Assembly (NCBI GenBank): GCA_964006375.1
Contig: OZ023269.1
Location: forward strand, 132,548,047-132,612,046
From: Tillus elongatus
Taxonomy: Eukaryota; Arthropoda; Insecta; Coleoptera; Cleridae
DNA length: 64,000 bases
Direction of reading: 5' to 3'
Shown here: positions 10,125-21,800 of the stretch, piece by piece
Layout: each line of letters begins with the position of its first letter
Position numbering within the stretch: the first letter of the stretch is position 1
The notes under the pieces: model-generated
Told to the model about the DNA's origin: nothing
The model's input: only the letters and a program-made list of their open reading frames with translations
The model's database searches: none
Made by a program: the position numbers and the translations under genes

Positions 10125-11240
10125 GAATAGAGTACCAGAAATTGAAAAAAGCATGATGTAACTGAAATATGCCGCACAGTCTAAGGATTATATTTCACTA
10201 GCACGGTCACAGTATTTCTGTACAAGGTAAAATTGGTCCAATTTTTAAAGGTCTGGGATAAGCTTTCCTGTCTCGCTTATGCCCTTCAATTCGAAGCATG
10301 GGCTGTAGAACATTATGATCACATTCATTATCTGGTAATGAGTAACGAATCATTATCATCTGACTGGATTTGAAAGAAACATACCGTATGGAGCTTCACA
10401 ATGGAACAAGTTAATCATTAACAGATTAACTGACTAACAAAGCCTGTTTTTCAGAGACCATATGGCATACAGGTTAGTCCGAATGGAGTACCAGAAATTG
10501 AAAAAAGCATGATGTAACTGAAATATGCCGCACAGTCTAAGGATCATATTCCACTAGCACGGTCACTGTATTTCAAGGTAAAAGTGGTCCAATTTTTAAA
10601 GGTCTGGGATAAGCTTTCCTGTCTCGCTTATGCCCTTCAATTCGAAGCATGGGCTGTAGAACATTATGATCACATTCATTATCTGGTAATGAGTAACGAA
10701 TCATTATCATCTGACTGGATTTGAAAGAAACATACCGTATGGAGCTTCACAATGGAACAAGTTAATCATTAACAGATTAACTCACTAACAAAGCCTGTTT
10801 TCCAGAGACCATATGGCATACAGGTTAGTCCGAATGGAGTACCAGAAATTGAAAAAAGCATGATGTAACTGAAATATGCCGCACAGTCTAAGGATCATAT
10901 TTCACTAGCACGGTCACTGTATTTCAAGGTAAAAGTGGTCCAATTTTTAAAGGTCTGGGATAAGCTTTCCTGTCTCGCTTATGCCCTTCAATTCGAAGCA
11001 TGGGCTGTAGAACATTATGATCACATTCATTATCTGGTAATGAGTAACGAATCATTATCATCTGACTGGATTTGAAAGAAACATACCGTATGGAGCTTCA
11101 CAATGGAACAAGTTAATCATTAACAGATTAACTGACTAACAAAGCCTGTTTTTCAGAGACCATATGGCATACAGGTTAGTCCGAATGGAGTACCAGAAAT
11201 TGAAAAAAGCATGATGTAACTGAAATAATGCAGCACAGTC
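10125..11240. repeat. 351-bp satellite, three copies
   Basis: The block AGTACCAGAAATTGAAAAAA starts at 10131, 10487, 10838 and 11189, giving periods of 356, 351 and 351 bp with nearly identical units. Each unit carries GGAGCTTCACAATGGAACAA, which also closes the array at 5.9-7.2 kb, so the two arrays are related. No coding content. Confidence 0.9.
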
Positions 11241-11387
11241 TAAGGATTATTTTCCACTATCAGGGTCACACGTTGGTTGTTGCGTTTATTTCTTTTTTGT
11301 ATGGATTTTTCGTTTTCACTGGCGATTTAAGAATATTTATTTATTGAAAATATTAATTAACTGGACTGTCAGAGTGGTGTTATGAAA

Positions 11388-12170
11388 GCAGATACCACAG
11401 AATGCACAATATCAAACAAGATCTTCAAAACTTCAAAATTTTACACCACTTTTTCCCACCTCTGAAAGATTTAATTGTAATTCTCATATTTTCCTGGTTG
11501 TGATTACTTGGTTTGTCTTAAATTCTGCACATAATGCCCAAAGTGTTTTCAAAGCTTTTGCTTCTATCATTCCATAATAGAAGCAAAAGCAGCCTTGAAA
11601 ACACTATGGGAATTATGTGCAGAATTTAAGACAAACGAAGTAATCACAACCTGGTTGTGATTACTTGGTTTGTCTTAAATTCTGCACATAATGCCCAAAG
11701 TGTTTTCAAGGCTTTTGCTTCTATCATTCCATGATAGAAGCAAAAGCAGCCTTGAATACACTGTGGGAATTATGTGCAGAATTTAAGACAAACGAAGTAA
11801 TCACAACCTGGTTTTAATTTAATTCTGCACATAATGCCCAAAGTGTTTTCAAGGCTTTTGCTTCTATCATTCCATAATAGAAGCAAAAGCAGCCTTAAAG
11901 TCACTATGGGAATTATGTGCAGAATTTAAAACAAACGAAGTAATCACAACCTGGTTGTGATTACTTCGTTTGCTTAAATTCTGCACATAATGCCCATAGC
12001 CACTTCAAGGCTGCTTTTGCTTTTATCACTCTGGGAATTATATGCAGAATTTAAGACAAAGTAATCACAACCAGGAAAATATCAGAATTACTATTAAATC
12101 TTTCAGAGGTAGGAAAAAGTGGTGTATACGTTTTGAAGATCTTATTTGATATGATGCATTCTGTGGTGTC
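11388..12170. mobile_element. Foldback element built of serial hairpins
   Basis: The outer arms are inverted: AGATCTTCAAAA and ACCACTTTTTCCCACC on the left match TTTTGAAGATCTTA and GGAAAAAGTGGTGT on the right. Inside, at about 11490-12075, a palindromic module repeats about three and a half times. Each module reads TGGTTGTGATTACTT, TTCTGCACATAATGCCCA and GCTTTTGCTTCTATCATTCC, then its own complement. No coding frame. A foldback-type mobile element is the simplest explanation. Confidence 0.7.
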
Positions 12171-12369
12171 TGACATGTTTTGTTGAATTGAAGATAGTGT
12201 TGGAGCTAGTAAGTGCATTTTAAATTGAAGTGAAAACTAGTGAGAAAGAGGGAGATAAGAAACCTGTGGCTCTTATCTTAGTGGGCCTTTATGATAACAA
12301 TATTAAAAACAGTGAACGAGTGCCGTAGAATTAAAAGGGTTTTGATGTTGGCACATAAAGTGATGCAGA

Positions 12370-13630
12370 ATGGAATGTTCACATTGCAAAATTATTAAAC
12401 AGCCTTCGAAAGATGGTAAAAGCCCTACAGTTTTTCCATGTGATGCATGTAAAAATCTAATTCGTATTGAATGCAGTGAATTAACCGCATCAGAGCTAAG
12501 ATGCATTCCTCTTCTCAAGAGGACATTGAAGTTCCACCATAGGAAGTGTAGAAATTTTGAATTGGAGCTTTTGCAGAATACGGTTGCTGATAAGGAGAAA
12601 ATAGTAAATGATCAGGAAATTATAATCTCTTTACTGAGGGAGAAGATTTAAAGTTTGGAGAATATAAATAAACTGTCTTATGCTACGGCAGTTCAGCAGC
12701 CGGTTTCTGTTTCTGGATCTGTGAAGGCCAATGTTCCAGCTATAATTGTTAAACCAAAGCATCAGCAATCAACTGACCAGACTAAAAAGGATATTAGTTC
12801 GAAAATTAATCCTGCAGAGCTCAAGATTGGTGTTAGTAATATGAAGTCAACAATGACTGGTAATGTAGTGCTCAAGTGTCAATCAAAGGAAGAAGTTGAA
12901 ACACTAAAACAGGCGATAGACAATAGATTAGGAGAGAGTTACAATGTTGAGCTGAGTAAGATGAGACAGCCAAGAATTAGGATTGTCAATGTGACCCAAG
13001 ACATGACCCAGGAAGAAATTCGAAAGATGGTAAAAGCCCTACAGTTTTTCCATGTGATGCATGTAAAAATCTAATTCGTATTGAATGCAGTGAATTAACC
13101 GCATCAGAGCTAAGATGCATTCCTCTTCTCAAGAGGACATTGAAGTTCCACCATAGGAAGTGTAGAAATTTTGAATTGGAGCTTTTGCAGAATACGGTTG
13201 CTGATAAGGAGAAAATAGTAAATGATCAGGAAATTATAATCTCTTTACTGAGGGAGAAGATTGAAAGTTTGGAGAATGTAAATAAACTGTCTTATGCTAC
13301 GGCAGTTCAGCAGCCGGTTTCTGTTTCTGGATCTGTGAAGGCCAATGTTCCAGCTATAATTGTTAAACCAAAGCATCAGCAATCAACTGACCAGACTAAA
13401 AAGGATATTAGTTCGAAAATTAATCCTGCAGAGCTCAATATTGGTGTTAGTAATATGAAGTCAACAATGACTGGTAATGTAGTGCTCAAGTGTCAATCAA
13501 AGGAAGAAGTTGAAACACTAAAGCAGGCGATAGACAATAGATTAGGAGAGAGTTACAATGTTGAGCTGAGTAAGATGAGACAGCCAAGAATTAGGATTGT
13601 CAATGTGACCCCAGACATGACTCAGGAATA
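12370..13630 (+). pseudogene. LINE ORF1 (PHD-like, coiled-coil) with 614-bp internal duplication
   Basis: The frame at 12370 starts with CSHC, then CDAC and a later C, a PHD-type zinc-binding pattern common in ORF1 of CR1/I-like LINEs. A charged, probably coiled segment follows (LQNTVADKEKIVNDQEIIIS). A stop (TAA) interrupts at about 12649. The sequence from TTCGAAAGATGG at 12405 onward repeats 614 bp later at 13019, with only a handful of differences. The second copy (13140-13631) has GAA in place of that stop and reads through. The duplicate ends with a stop shortly after 13620. Confidence 0.75.
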
Positions 13631-13813
13631 AATTGAAGACTGCTTAAAGGAACAGAATAATTGATGGGTGAAATTAAGGTAACTTATGTTCACAGTAATA
13701 AGAATGGAACAGAAACCATTATATGTGAAGCGCTCCTAATACTTTTCATCAAATTTTAAACTTGAAGAAAGTATACCCGGGCTGGCCAAGATATATGGTT
13801 GATGAAGATCTGA

Positions 13814-14344
13814 ATGTACCAAGATGCTACAAGTGTCAGGAATATTATCATACAAGCCGTGTCTGCAAGAATAAAGTTTAGAAACTCAATTTCTTTTCAA
13901 GGAGTTATTTTTGATGAACCAGTAAATGAACAGACAGAGTTTATCTTAGTTAAAATCAGACAGGGTAGGAAGATCATCACTGTGGCTAACTTTTATAGAC
14001 CACCAAATGCTCATCTAGGTACTTTTATTAGTGACGTTGATAATATTATTTCATTTATATATCCAATATGTGACGAGATTCTTTGTCTGGGCGACATGAA
14101 TGTATGTTTCTTCAATCCGTATAACCCTCTTGTCTCTTGTTTTAAAACATACGGCTTAAAACAGTATTTGAGTGAACCTACAAGGGTAACAAAGACAACC
14201 TGTACACTTCTAGATCCTATATTATCTACGAATGCTGACTTTGTGCAGAATGTTCGAACATTAAATGCAGACAGTATCAGATCATTGTATGGTTTTTGTC
14301 ACACTGAAAATAGAAGTCAAGAAAATGATACCATAACTCGTTAA
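13814..14344 (+). pseudogene. LINE apurinic endonuclease domain, C-terminal half
   Basis: 176 codons with the endonuclease signatures ITVANFYRPPN, LCLGDMN (the G-D-x-N metal and catalytic block) and TRVTKTTCTLLDPIL. The N-terminal catalytic part is absent, and a frame break at about 13800 separates it from ORF1. A final serine-histidine block is not clear. Found in CR1/Jockey-type LINEs; non-functional here. Confidence 0.75.
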
Positions 14345-15013
14345 GTTCCGTAGCTTTAAAAATTTCAAATTAAATAATTTTTTACGTGACATGGATCAGT
14401 TAGCTTGATACGAGAGTTTGACATTGACAACAAGCTGCACCATTTTTAATGCATTCATTTTGAGTATGTTTGACAAACATGCACCACTTTTGAAGTGTAG
14501 AGTGACGAAGCCCCCGGCTCCATGGCTAATAGATAATCTCAAGCTGTTAATGAGGTAGAGGAATGACGCGTTACAGAAGTTTAAATTAACACGTATAAAT
14601 TCAGACTGGGAAGCCTATAAACACCTTCATAATTATACCCTCATGATGGTTAGAAATGAAAAGAAAGATCAAGAATTGTGGTTTCAAAAAAATGCTGCTC
14701 ATACTACCCAATCATCCATGGCACTTTTGAGAAACATAATGAGGAACGTTTGTTATCAAGCTTTGCTGTCTTTTTCACGTAAGCAAGATTTAACTGCCCG
14801 GGATTTTTTCTTTGGGGATATTTGAAGAAATAGTATATAAACACCCCAGGAACTATTCGGGAGATTACTATTAACACCTGCTCACAAATCCGATCGCTAC
14901 ACCCAGTAATGCCTAGGAATGTTATGGAGAATGCTCTCGAACTAGCTCATTTGTGAGGTTTAAAATGGCGGTCATTTGAAATTAACCTAAGTTTACAAAT
15001 GCAAAACTTACGA

Positions 15014-15019
15014 TTTATT
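15014..15019 (-). terminator. Candidate poly(A) signal of the epimerase gene
   Basis: AATAAA on the minus strand, about 290 bp past the stop codon at 15310. The position is plausible, but other weak matches exist in this AT-rich DNA. Confidence 0.3.
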
Positions 15020-15309
15020 TAAACCAATGCATGACTTATGCACCACCTTGTATAATGAAGTCAGGAAGATTTTAGATGACTATAAATAAACTGGAAACAT
15101 TCGACAAACAAGTGACATTTTACAGATATAAGTAAACCATGTTGTGACTTATCACAAATCTTGTACTACTTCAGTCAATAAATTCATTATTAAAAATACA
15201 AACCTAAATTAAATCCTAAATAAGAATGAACCTAAACGAGTACAAGATAGTAATAAGCTTTCATTGTATCAGCCTTACTTGGACGGCTGTCTTCCGTTAC
15301 AACCAAAGT

Positions 15310-15808
15310 TCACATAACCTGTAAAATTTGACTTGCTTCGAAAGCTGTTCCAGGCAGTAGAATAACAGGACTTGAAACATGTCCTGCTTCAACACAAACC
15401 ATATTTGGAAATTCATCATCTCCAAAATCAGACATTTCCTTAGCTTGTTCAATCCAAGGATTCCAAATCACAGTATCAGGAAAATTGTACTTCTGAATAC
15501 GCATCTTCCTACCAGAAACGACATTAGTGATGATGTGTTCTTGGGGAGTGTTTTGGTATACACGATCAGTCCATTCGGTTACAGTCACGATGTCTCTACC
15601 ATCCTGGTAGACGGCACCATCTCTTGTTTTGTCCATGAAGGTGCAACCTTGGAGACCAGTTATTTGACAACGTCTTACATCAGGAACTTTGAAGTAAGTA
15701 TGTAAAAGTAAATGAAAGCTGAATGTTAAGTCTTTACTTGGATTGTAAACAGCTATGTTAAAATGCAGCTCTTTCTCTCTTAGGATTAATCTGTATGTTA
15801 ACCGAAAC
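15310..15808 (-). CDS. Epimerase exon 5 (stop codon)
   Basis: 499 nt encoding residues 112-277, from FRLTYRLILREKELHF to EASQILQVM and TGA. It contains the catalytic His148 (HTYF) and Glu252 (CVEAGH). The acceptor is TTTTTCAG at 15809 onward. The internal ATG of the 108-codon open frame is not a start. Confidence 0.95.
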
Positions 15809-18800
15809 CTGAAAAATAACCATAATTTAAAATATACTAACCAAACAAATTTTGATACAATGGTAACAAGAACTTCGCGGTGCTATCGGGGCGGCAAGGC
15901 CGCGGACGAGCCCTGAGGGAACAAAAAAAAACAAGAATTTTTCTGTAATTTGGAAAGGTCATTCTATTGTATAAGCCAGTGATTCCCAAAGTGTGCGCCG
16001 CAGCCTCTTATCAGAGGCTCCGCAAAATATTGCAAAAGCTTCAATTAATTAATTAGACATTCTAGACATTAGACCAAGACATAGGTTCCCTTAAAACATC
16101 CACCGGAGGCTTTAAAAGCTCAGGGGAGGAAACTATGAAAGTTTTACTACAGACGCATTTCCCTGGATGCAACATAATAAACCAATCACCTCCAAGCTGG
16201 GGACACTCAGAAATAAAGGCGCTGTATAGGCGGACATCTAGAGTAGACTGGACAGTTCCTAAAGAGGTGGTTACTTGGAGCAATTCAGATGGGCCATTAA
16301 CAGCTTCAAGCAATTCAAATCCCCGGGATTAGATGGAATAATGCCCATCATGCTCCAACAGGGTATACACCTACTGGCGGTGGCGCTTACCCTCATTATG
16401 AGCGCCAGCCTGGCTCTGGGGTACATTCCGATGGCATAAAGACTGGCCAGGGTTGTATTCATTCCTAAACCTGGGCGTCCAATAGACCAGGCAAAGTCCC
16501 TGAGGCCAATATGTCTTATGTCCTTCTTGCTAAAAACAATGGAAAAACTGCTAGACCGGCACATTAGGGGCAGTGTACTGGAAGCTAATCCTCTACACTG
16601 CGGACAATTCGCATACAAAGCAGGAGTCTCAATAGAAACAGCACTTCAGCAACTGGTGCTGAAACTGGAGAATACGCTGGAAAACAGGGAGGTAGCGCTG
16701 GGGGCCTTCCTAGACATAGAAGGGACCTTCAGCAACACCTCATTCGGATCGGTACTGGCAGCTGCCATGGAGCGGGGAATAGGGAAGACCTGTCGCAGGT
16801 GGATGTGTTCCATGCTCAGGGACAGGGCGGTGTTTAGCTCACTCGCGGGGGGGACTCTGCTGGCAGGGGTCGCGGCTGGGTGCCCGCAGGGGAGCGTTTT
16901 GTGGGTGGTCGCGAGAAAGCCACCGTTATACCATTTACGAGGAGGAAGTGGGAGGGCCACTGAACTCACTCTATATGGTAGAAACATCCCGATGGCCACG
17001 GAGGTGAAATATCTTGTGGTCGTATTGGACTCTAAGCTAACCTGGAATAGCCGCGTTGAAAAAATACTGTGCAAGGCAGTTATGACCCTAGCCATCACTA
17101 GGCAGCTATATGGAAAAACGTGGGGACTATGACCTAGTATGGCCCATTGGCTGTACACAAGGGTGGTCAGACCATCGTTAACATACGTGGCACTGGTTTG
17201 GTGCCCTAAGGTGACACAATCCAGTGCCAAACAAAAACTGAGCAAGATCTAAAGGATGGCTTGCCTAGGCATCACAGGGGCCATGTCTTCAACCCCAACA
17301 GCCGCCATGGAGGTGTTGCTGGATCTACCCCCCCTACACTTAGTTATTATGGGAGAGGCCAGGCTAGGACTATACAGACTAGCCTGCAATGATAGATTGA
17401 AGGCCAACCCAGGCTGCAGGGGCCACTTCAAGATTCAGGAGATCGTGAAGGAGCCCATGCTTGAAATAAGGCCAGACTTCTTGAGCCCGCGAATCTGTAG
17501 GGAAAATAAGTTTACAGTGGTAGTCCCCGACCGCGAGTCATGGCGGGGGGAGATGCCGGGTCTACCACGGGACGCGCTCGTCTGGTTCACGGACGGATCC
17601 GGCGAGGAGCGTGGGACGGGGGCAGGTGTTTATTCGTAAGGACCGAGGGTAAGTCACAGTGTTTCCCTCGGGGCTCATGCAACGGTCTTCCAGGCTGAAA
17701 TGTACGCAATCTTGCACCGTGTGCGAGAGAACAAGAGGAGGGGCTACACCAACAAGCGGATCCTCATAGCCACAGACAGCCCTTAAGGTATTAAGTAGCC
17801 CAAGGGTAAATTCCTGGCTGGTAAGTGAGTGCCAAGACGAGATGAGCGCCCTAGCTGGGAAGAATGAGGTCATCCTCATCTGGGTGCCGGGTTACTCGGG
17901 GGCCAAAGGCAATGAAGAAGCTGTCTCGCAAAGAAAGGGTCAGCAGAACCATTTATGGGACCAGAACTGGCTCTGGGCGTGACAAAGAGCACTGCCAGGG
18001 GAGTCAATAAGTCCTGGGTCAGAAACCAACACAAGGTGTAGTGGGCAGACTGTCCAGGGCTCCGACATGGGAAGTCGGTAATTGACGAACCCAGTTCAAA
18101 GAGAGCTGTGAAGCTGCTAAATCTTAGCAAAGGACAGCTCAGAAACATAACAGGTCTCTTGACGGGACACATTGCTGTCAAGAACCACCTGGCATGCAGA
18201 CTCTGCGGCGAGGGGGGAGGAATCAGCCCAGCACATCTTGTGCGAGTGTATAGCTCTGGACCGGAAAAGACAACTGATCTACGGTCAGTCTAGACCGGAG
18301 ACAGAGCAATATAAAACTTCACCCTACCAATTGCTGTGCAGACTAGTACAAGGCACTGCGGTGCTATCGGGGCGGCAAGGCCGCGGACGAGCCCTGAGGG
18401 AACAAAAAAAAAAAAAAAAAGTACAAGGCACAGTGATTTTGGAATGGTTGGAGTGTAAAAGACTAAGGGCATGCACAATAAGCCAAAGGCTGCAGTGCTA
18501 TCGGGGCGGCAAAGACGCGGACAAGCCCTAAGGGAAAAAAAAAAGTCTGAGTCAGTTTTTTTCAGACAATGGCATCATATTATATGCATTACCTACCTGC
18601 AAACACTACACATATAATGCAGCCGGCTGATGTCAACGCATTCAAGCCATTTAAGTCCCAATGGAAAGAAACTATGCGAGAGTAGCAAACTGGCACTGAG
18701 AATACAAATGAAGTTTTGACAAGGGCAAAAATTTTTCCACTAGTAAAGCAGGTTTCGGAAAACCACGATATGTCTGTAAGTATAATAAACAGATTCAGAA

Positions 18801-21800
18801 AATGTGATATTTATCCCTTTATTCCAAATGCCATTGACTATAGTAAGTGCATACAGAATACATTAGAGAAATTAGCGGAAAATCGACCACAATCCACGCC
18901 ATTGCTAGAACAACCCTCAGAACATGACTATCAGATTGCACAGCAAGTAATTGAGTCCATTAGGACTCTACTGGAAAATAGGGGAATAGAAGTTAACATA
19001 GTCATTGAAGAAAATATAAAAGCAAAGGCTTCTTTTAATGGACGATCATCAAAACTCAACTAGTAATGAGTTAAGAATACCTCCTAATATCTACAATAGT
19101 AACAACCAGTGGCAGTTTGTGCAAAAGTGCTGCAGAACTGCCAAAAAAATCATTTACATTTCACACAAATTATTGTAGACATTGTAAAATTACGTAAAAC
19201 ATATTTTATCGATAATCCATTAATTGTAATATTAAAATACTATCCATAGGGCGCGACATAGCCTACTATGAATTAACGTTTATACGTGAGAATAAGCGGA
19301 GAGCGAACTAGTCAACCAGTCGAAGACTCCGCAAAATCTCACCGGGTCATCTTCATCTGGATTGCTTAAAAACTGTCTGTGCACTGCTTGGGACGCCCGC
19401 GCTCATCGTCTCGCATCCCGCGGCCCTCCATAAAATATCGCTGAGACACGTAGTAGTGGGCTGCATTATTTCCAGATCGGTGTGCTTTGTGCTTTGTCTG
19501 TTGTATGAGTAATTCGATTGCGGTTTTGCAGATTATTAGTTGTCTTAATTCGCCAGCGAGTGTTTTCATTATACATAAACGAAAAGAGATTTTTCAAATA
19601 TGCGTATGAGGAAAGATTGAAACTAAAAGCGTCAGGTCGGCCGTTACCAGACCTTATGATTAAAATGGCTGGTGTTAGTCGCAGCAAAACTTGTAAAAGA
19701 CAATTTAGTAAAGATATTTATGAAAAAAACAGTTGGATATGTGGGTGTATTAGGAAAAATGAATATATTGTTTTCCACGTTTGCTTTTTAGAGGAGATAA
19801 AGCTTGGACGGAAACAGGCGTAACAGATATAGTAAGCGAGAAAATGAAAAAACATGAAAATTCCAGAACCCATCTGTATAATTCTATGGAATTTGAGGTA
19901 TTAGGACGCACTAATATTAGAGTACAACTCGACTCCACATATTGAGTTAATTTACAACGACATACAACGCGGCGCTTTCCAGCTAGCACTGCGAGGACAT
20001 AATGAAACGGATAATTCTAAAAATCCAGGGATATTTCGAGGGTTCATAAATTTTTTGGCAGAACTTGACGCTACGTTAAGTAAACATTTAAATAATGCAT
20101 CAACATTTAAAGGCACTTCCAAAGAAATCCAGAAAGATATTTTGGAGTGCATGCCAGAGGTCTGTTACGAAGAAATAATTAGTGAAATTAATCGTGCTTC
20201 ATTTTTGGTCATGATTTTTAGGTATATTCATGGAGGTGAGCCGATTGAACGTTTTTGGAAGTATGTTAACCCAACAAAATGTGACACCCAAACTCTTGGT
20301 AAAACTATTTTACATATTGTGGATCCACTAATTAAGAATTGTCCTAATAAACTTATTGCACAAAGTTACGATGGCGCAGCAGTGATGAGCGGACAACACA
20401 CGGGTATATATAAAAGCGATTTCCGCTGGCGCATTTTGTGCATTGTTATTTATTTATTTATTTATTTATACATACACCATCCAACAGCTTAAAAGCCAAA
20501 TTAAGGATGGGCCTATACACAAAATATAATAACAAACAATAATCAAACAAATTACACAAAAGAGAGTCACAAATTACATCGCTTTGAAAAACATTTTTAT
20601 CTCTGATATATTACATGAGAAGATATCTAGGCGGTCCTGCATTACAGAGTAATCATTGCACATCTGGTAGATTGGAGACGATCGCAGAAATCGCTTACGA
20701 GCAGTCGGGAGATAGAATGTGCCTGGAAAACGTGCTGCAATACGAGGTACATTTGAATTAAGTTGCTGAAGCAGATTAGGGCAATCAAACACAGAATTAA
20801 CCAGTTTGTATAAAAATATAACGAAACTGCACTGCCTGCGCATCGACAAACTCTGCAGACTAAAGCGAAGAAGTAAACTTTCCTGAGGAAAACCAATAGA
20901 AGGATATTGACGATCCTCACGAAAGCTAAGAAATTTTAGAAATTTCCTTTGCACAGATTCTAGACTTGCCACATGTATCTTATTAGTAGGAGCCCACACA
21001 ACTGAGCCATATTCAAGTCGGGACCTAAGCAGACAACGAAAGAGCAGGGAGAGGGTGTCAGTCAGTGAGAAATTCTTGACGTTTTCTTGAGAGATTTGTA
21101 AGCAGAACTGACAGTCTGCTCATAGTGTGGTTTAAAAGATAGAGTACCATCAAAAACAATTCCAAGGTCCCTAACTGTCCTGTGGCGATCAAGCGAAAGC
21201 CCCCTTATATTGTATCTGAAAGTAATTGAGTGCTTATTTCGAGTAAAGGACATCACACAACACTTGGAAACATTCATAGAAAGACCATTCTGACAGCACC
21301 ATTCATCAAGCATCTGAAGACATTTCTAAAGCTGGAAACAGTCATAAACACTCGAAATATTTGCAAAAATCTTAATATCATCTGCATACATTAAAAAAGG
21401 AACATGGGTCAATACATATATTAAACAGTAGTGGACCGAGTATGGAACCCTGCGGCACTCCCGAAGTAATGTGATATGTGTTAGATATATTGATTGGATT
21501 ACACTGTGAATCGATTTTCTGGCACATTCGGGTGCGATGTTGTTAGACCTCTGGTACAATAAATATAAGCTTAGTTAATTTAAACTTTTTGGTGAACAAT
21601 GAAACCAAATTATTAAATAAAACACAGCTAGAAAACGACAATCTACCTCGGGGCATTAATATGTCTGGGAACGCAAAAACCAGTGACTTAAATGAAAGTA
21701 ATTCACGAATTACTGTTTTAAGTGATGTTACAATTTTGAGGGAAAGTAAATTGAATTCAGGAAATGTTAAGTTGTAATATTGAGAAACATCTCATCTATC

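Larger units (their letters stand above)
12171..14850 (+). mobile_element. CR1/Jockey-like LINE, ORF1 plus endonuclease, RT missing
   Basis: In order, this holds a possible 5' UTR, an ORF1 with a PHD-like cysteine cluster (duplicated, see separate entry), an apurinic endonuclease C-terminal half (13814-14344), and the endonuclease-to-RT linker (about 14345-14850). The linker reads as fragments such as KHAPLLKCRVTKPPAPWL and KLTRINSDWEAYKH. No RT palm motif is present, so the copy is 3' truncated or deleted as well as frameshifted. It lies 450 bp beyond the stop codon of the epimerase gene, which is on the opposite strand. Confidence 0.75.
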
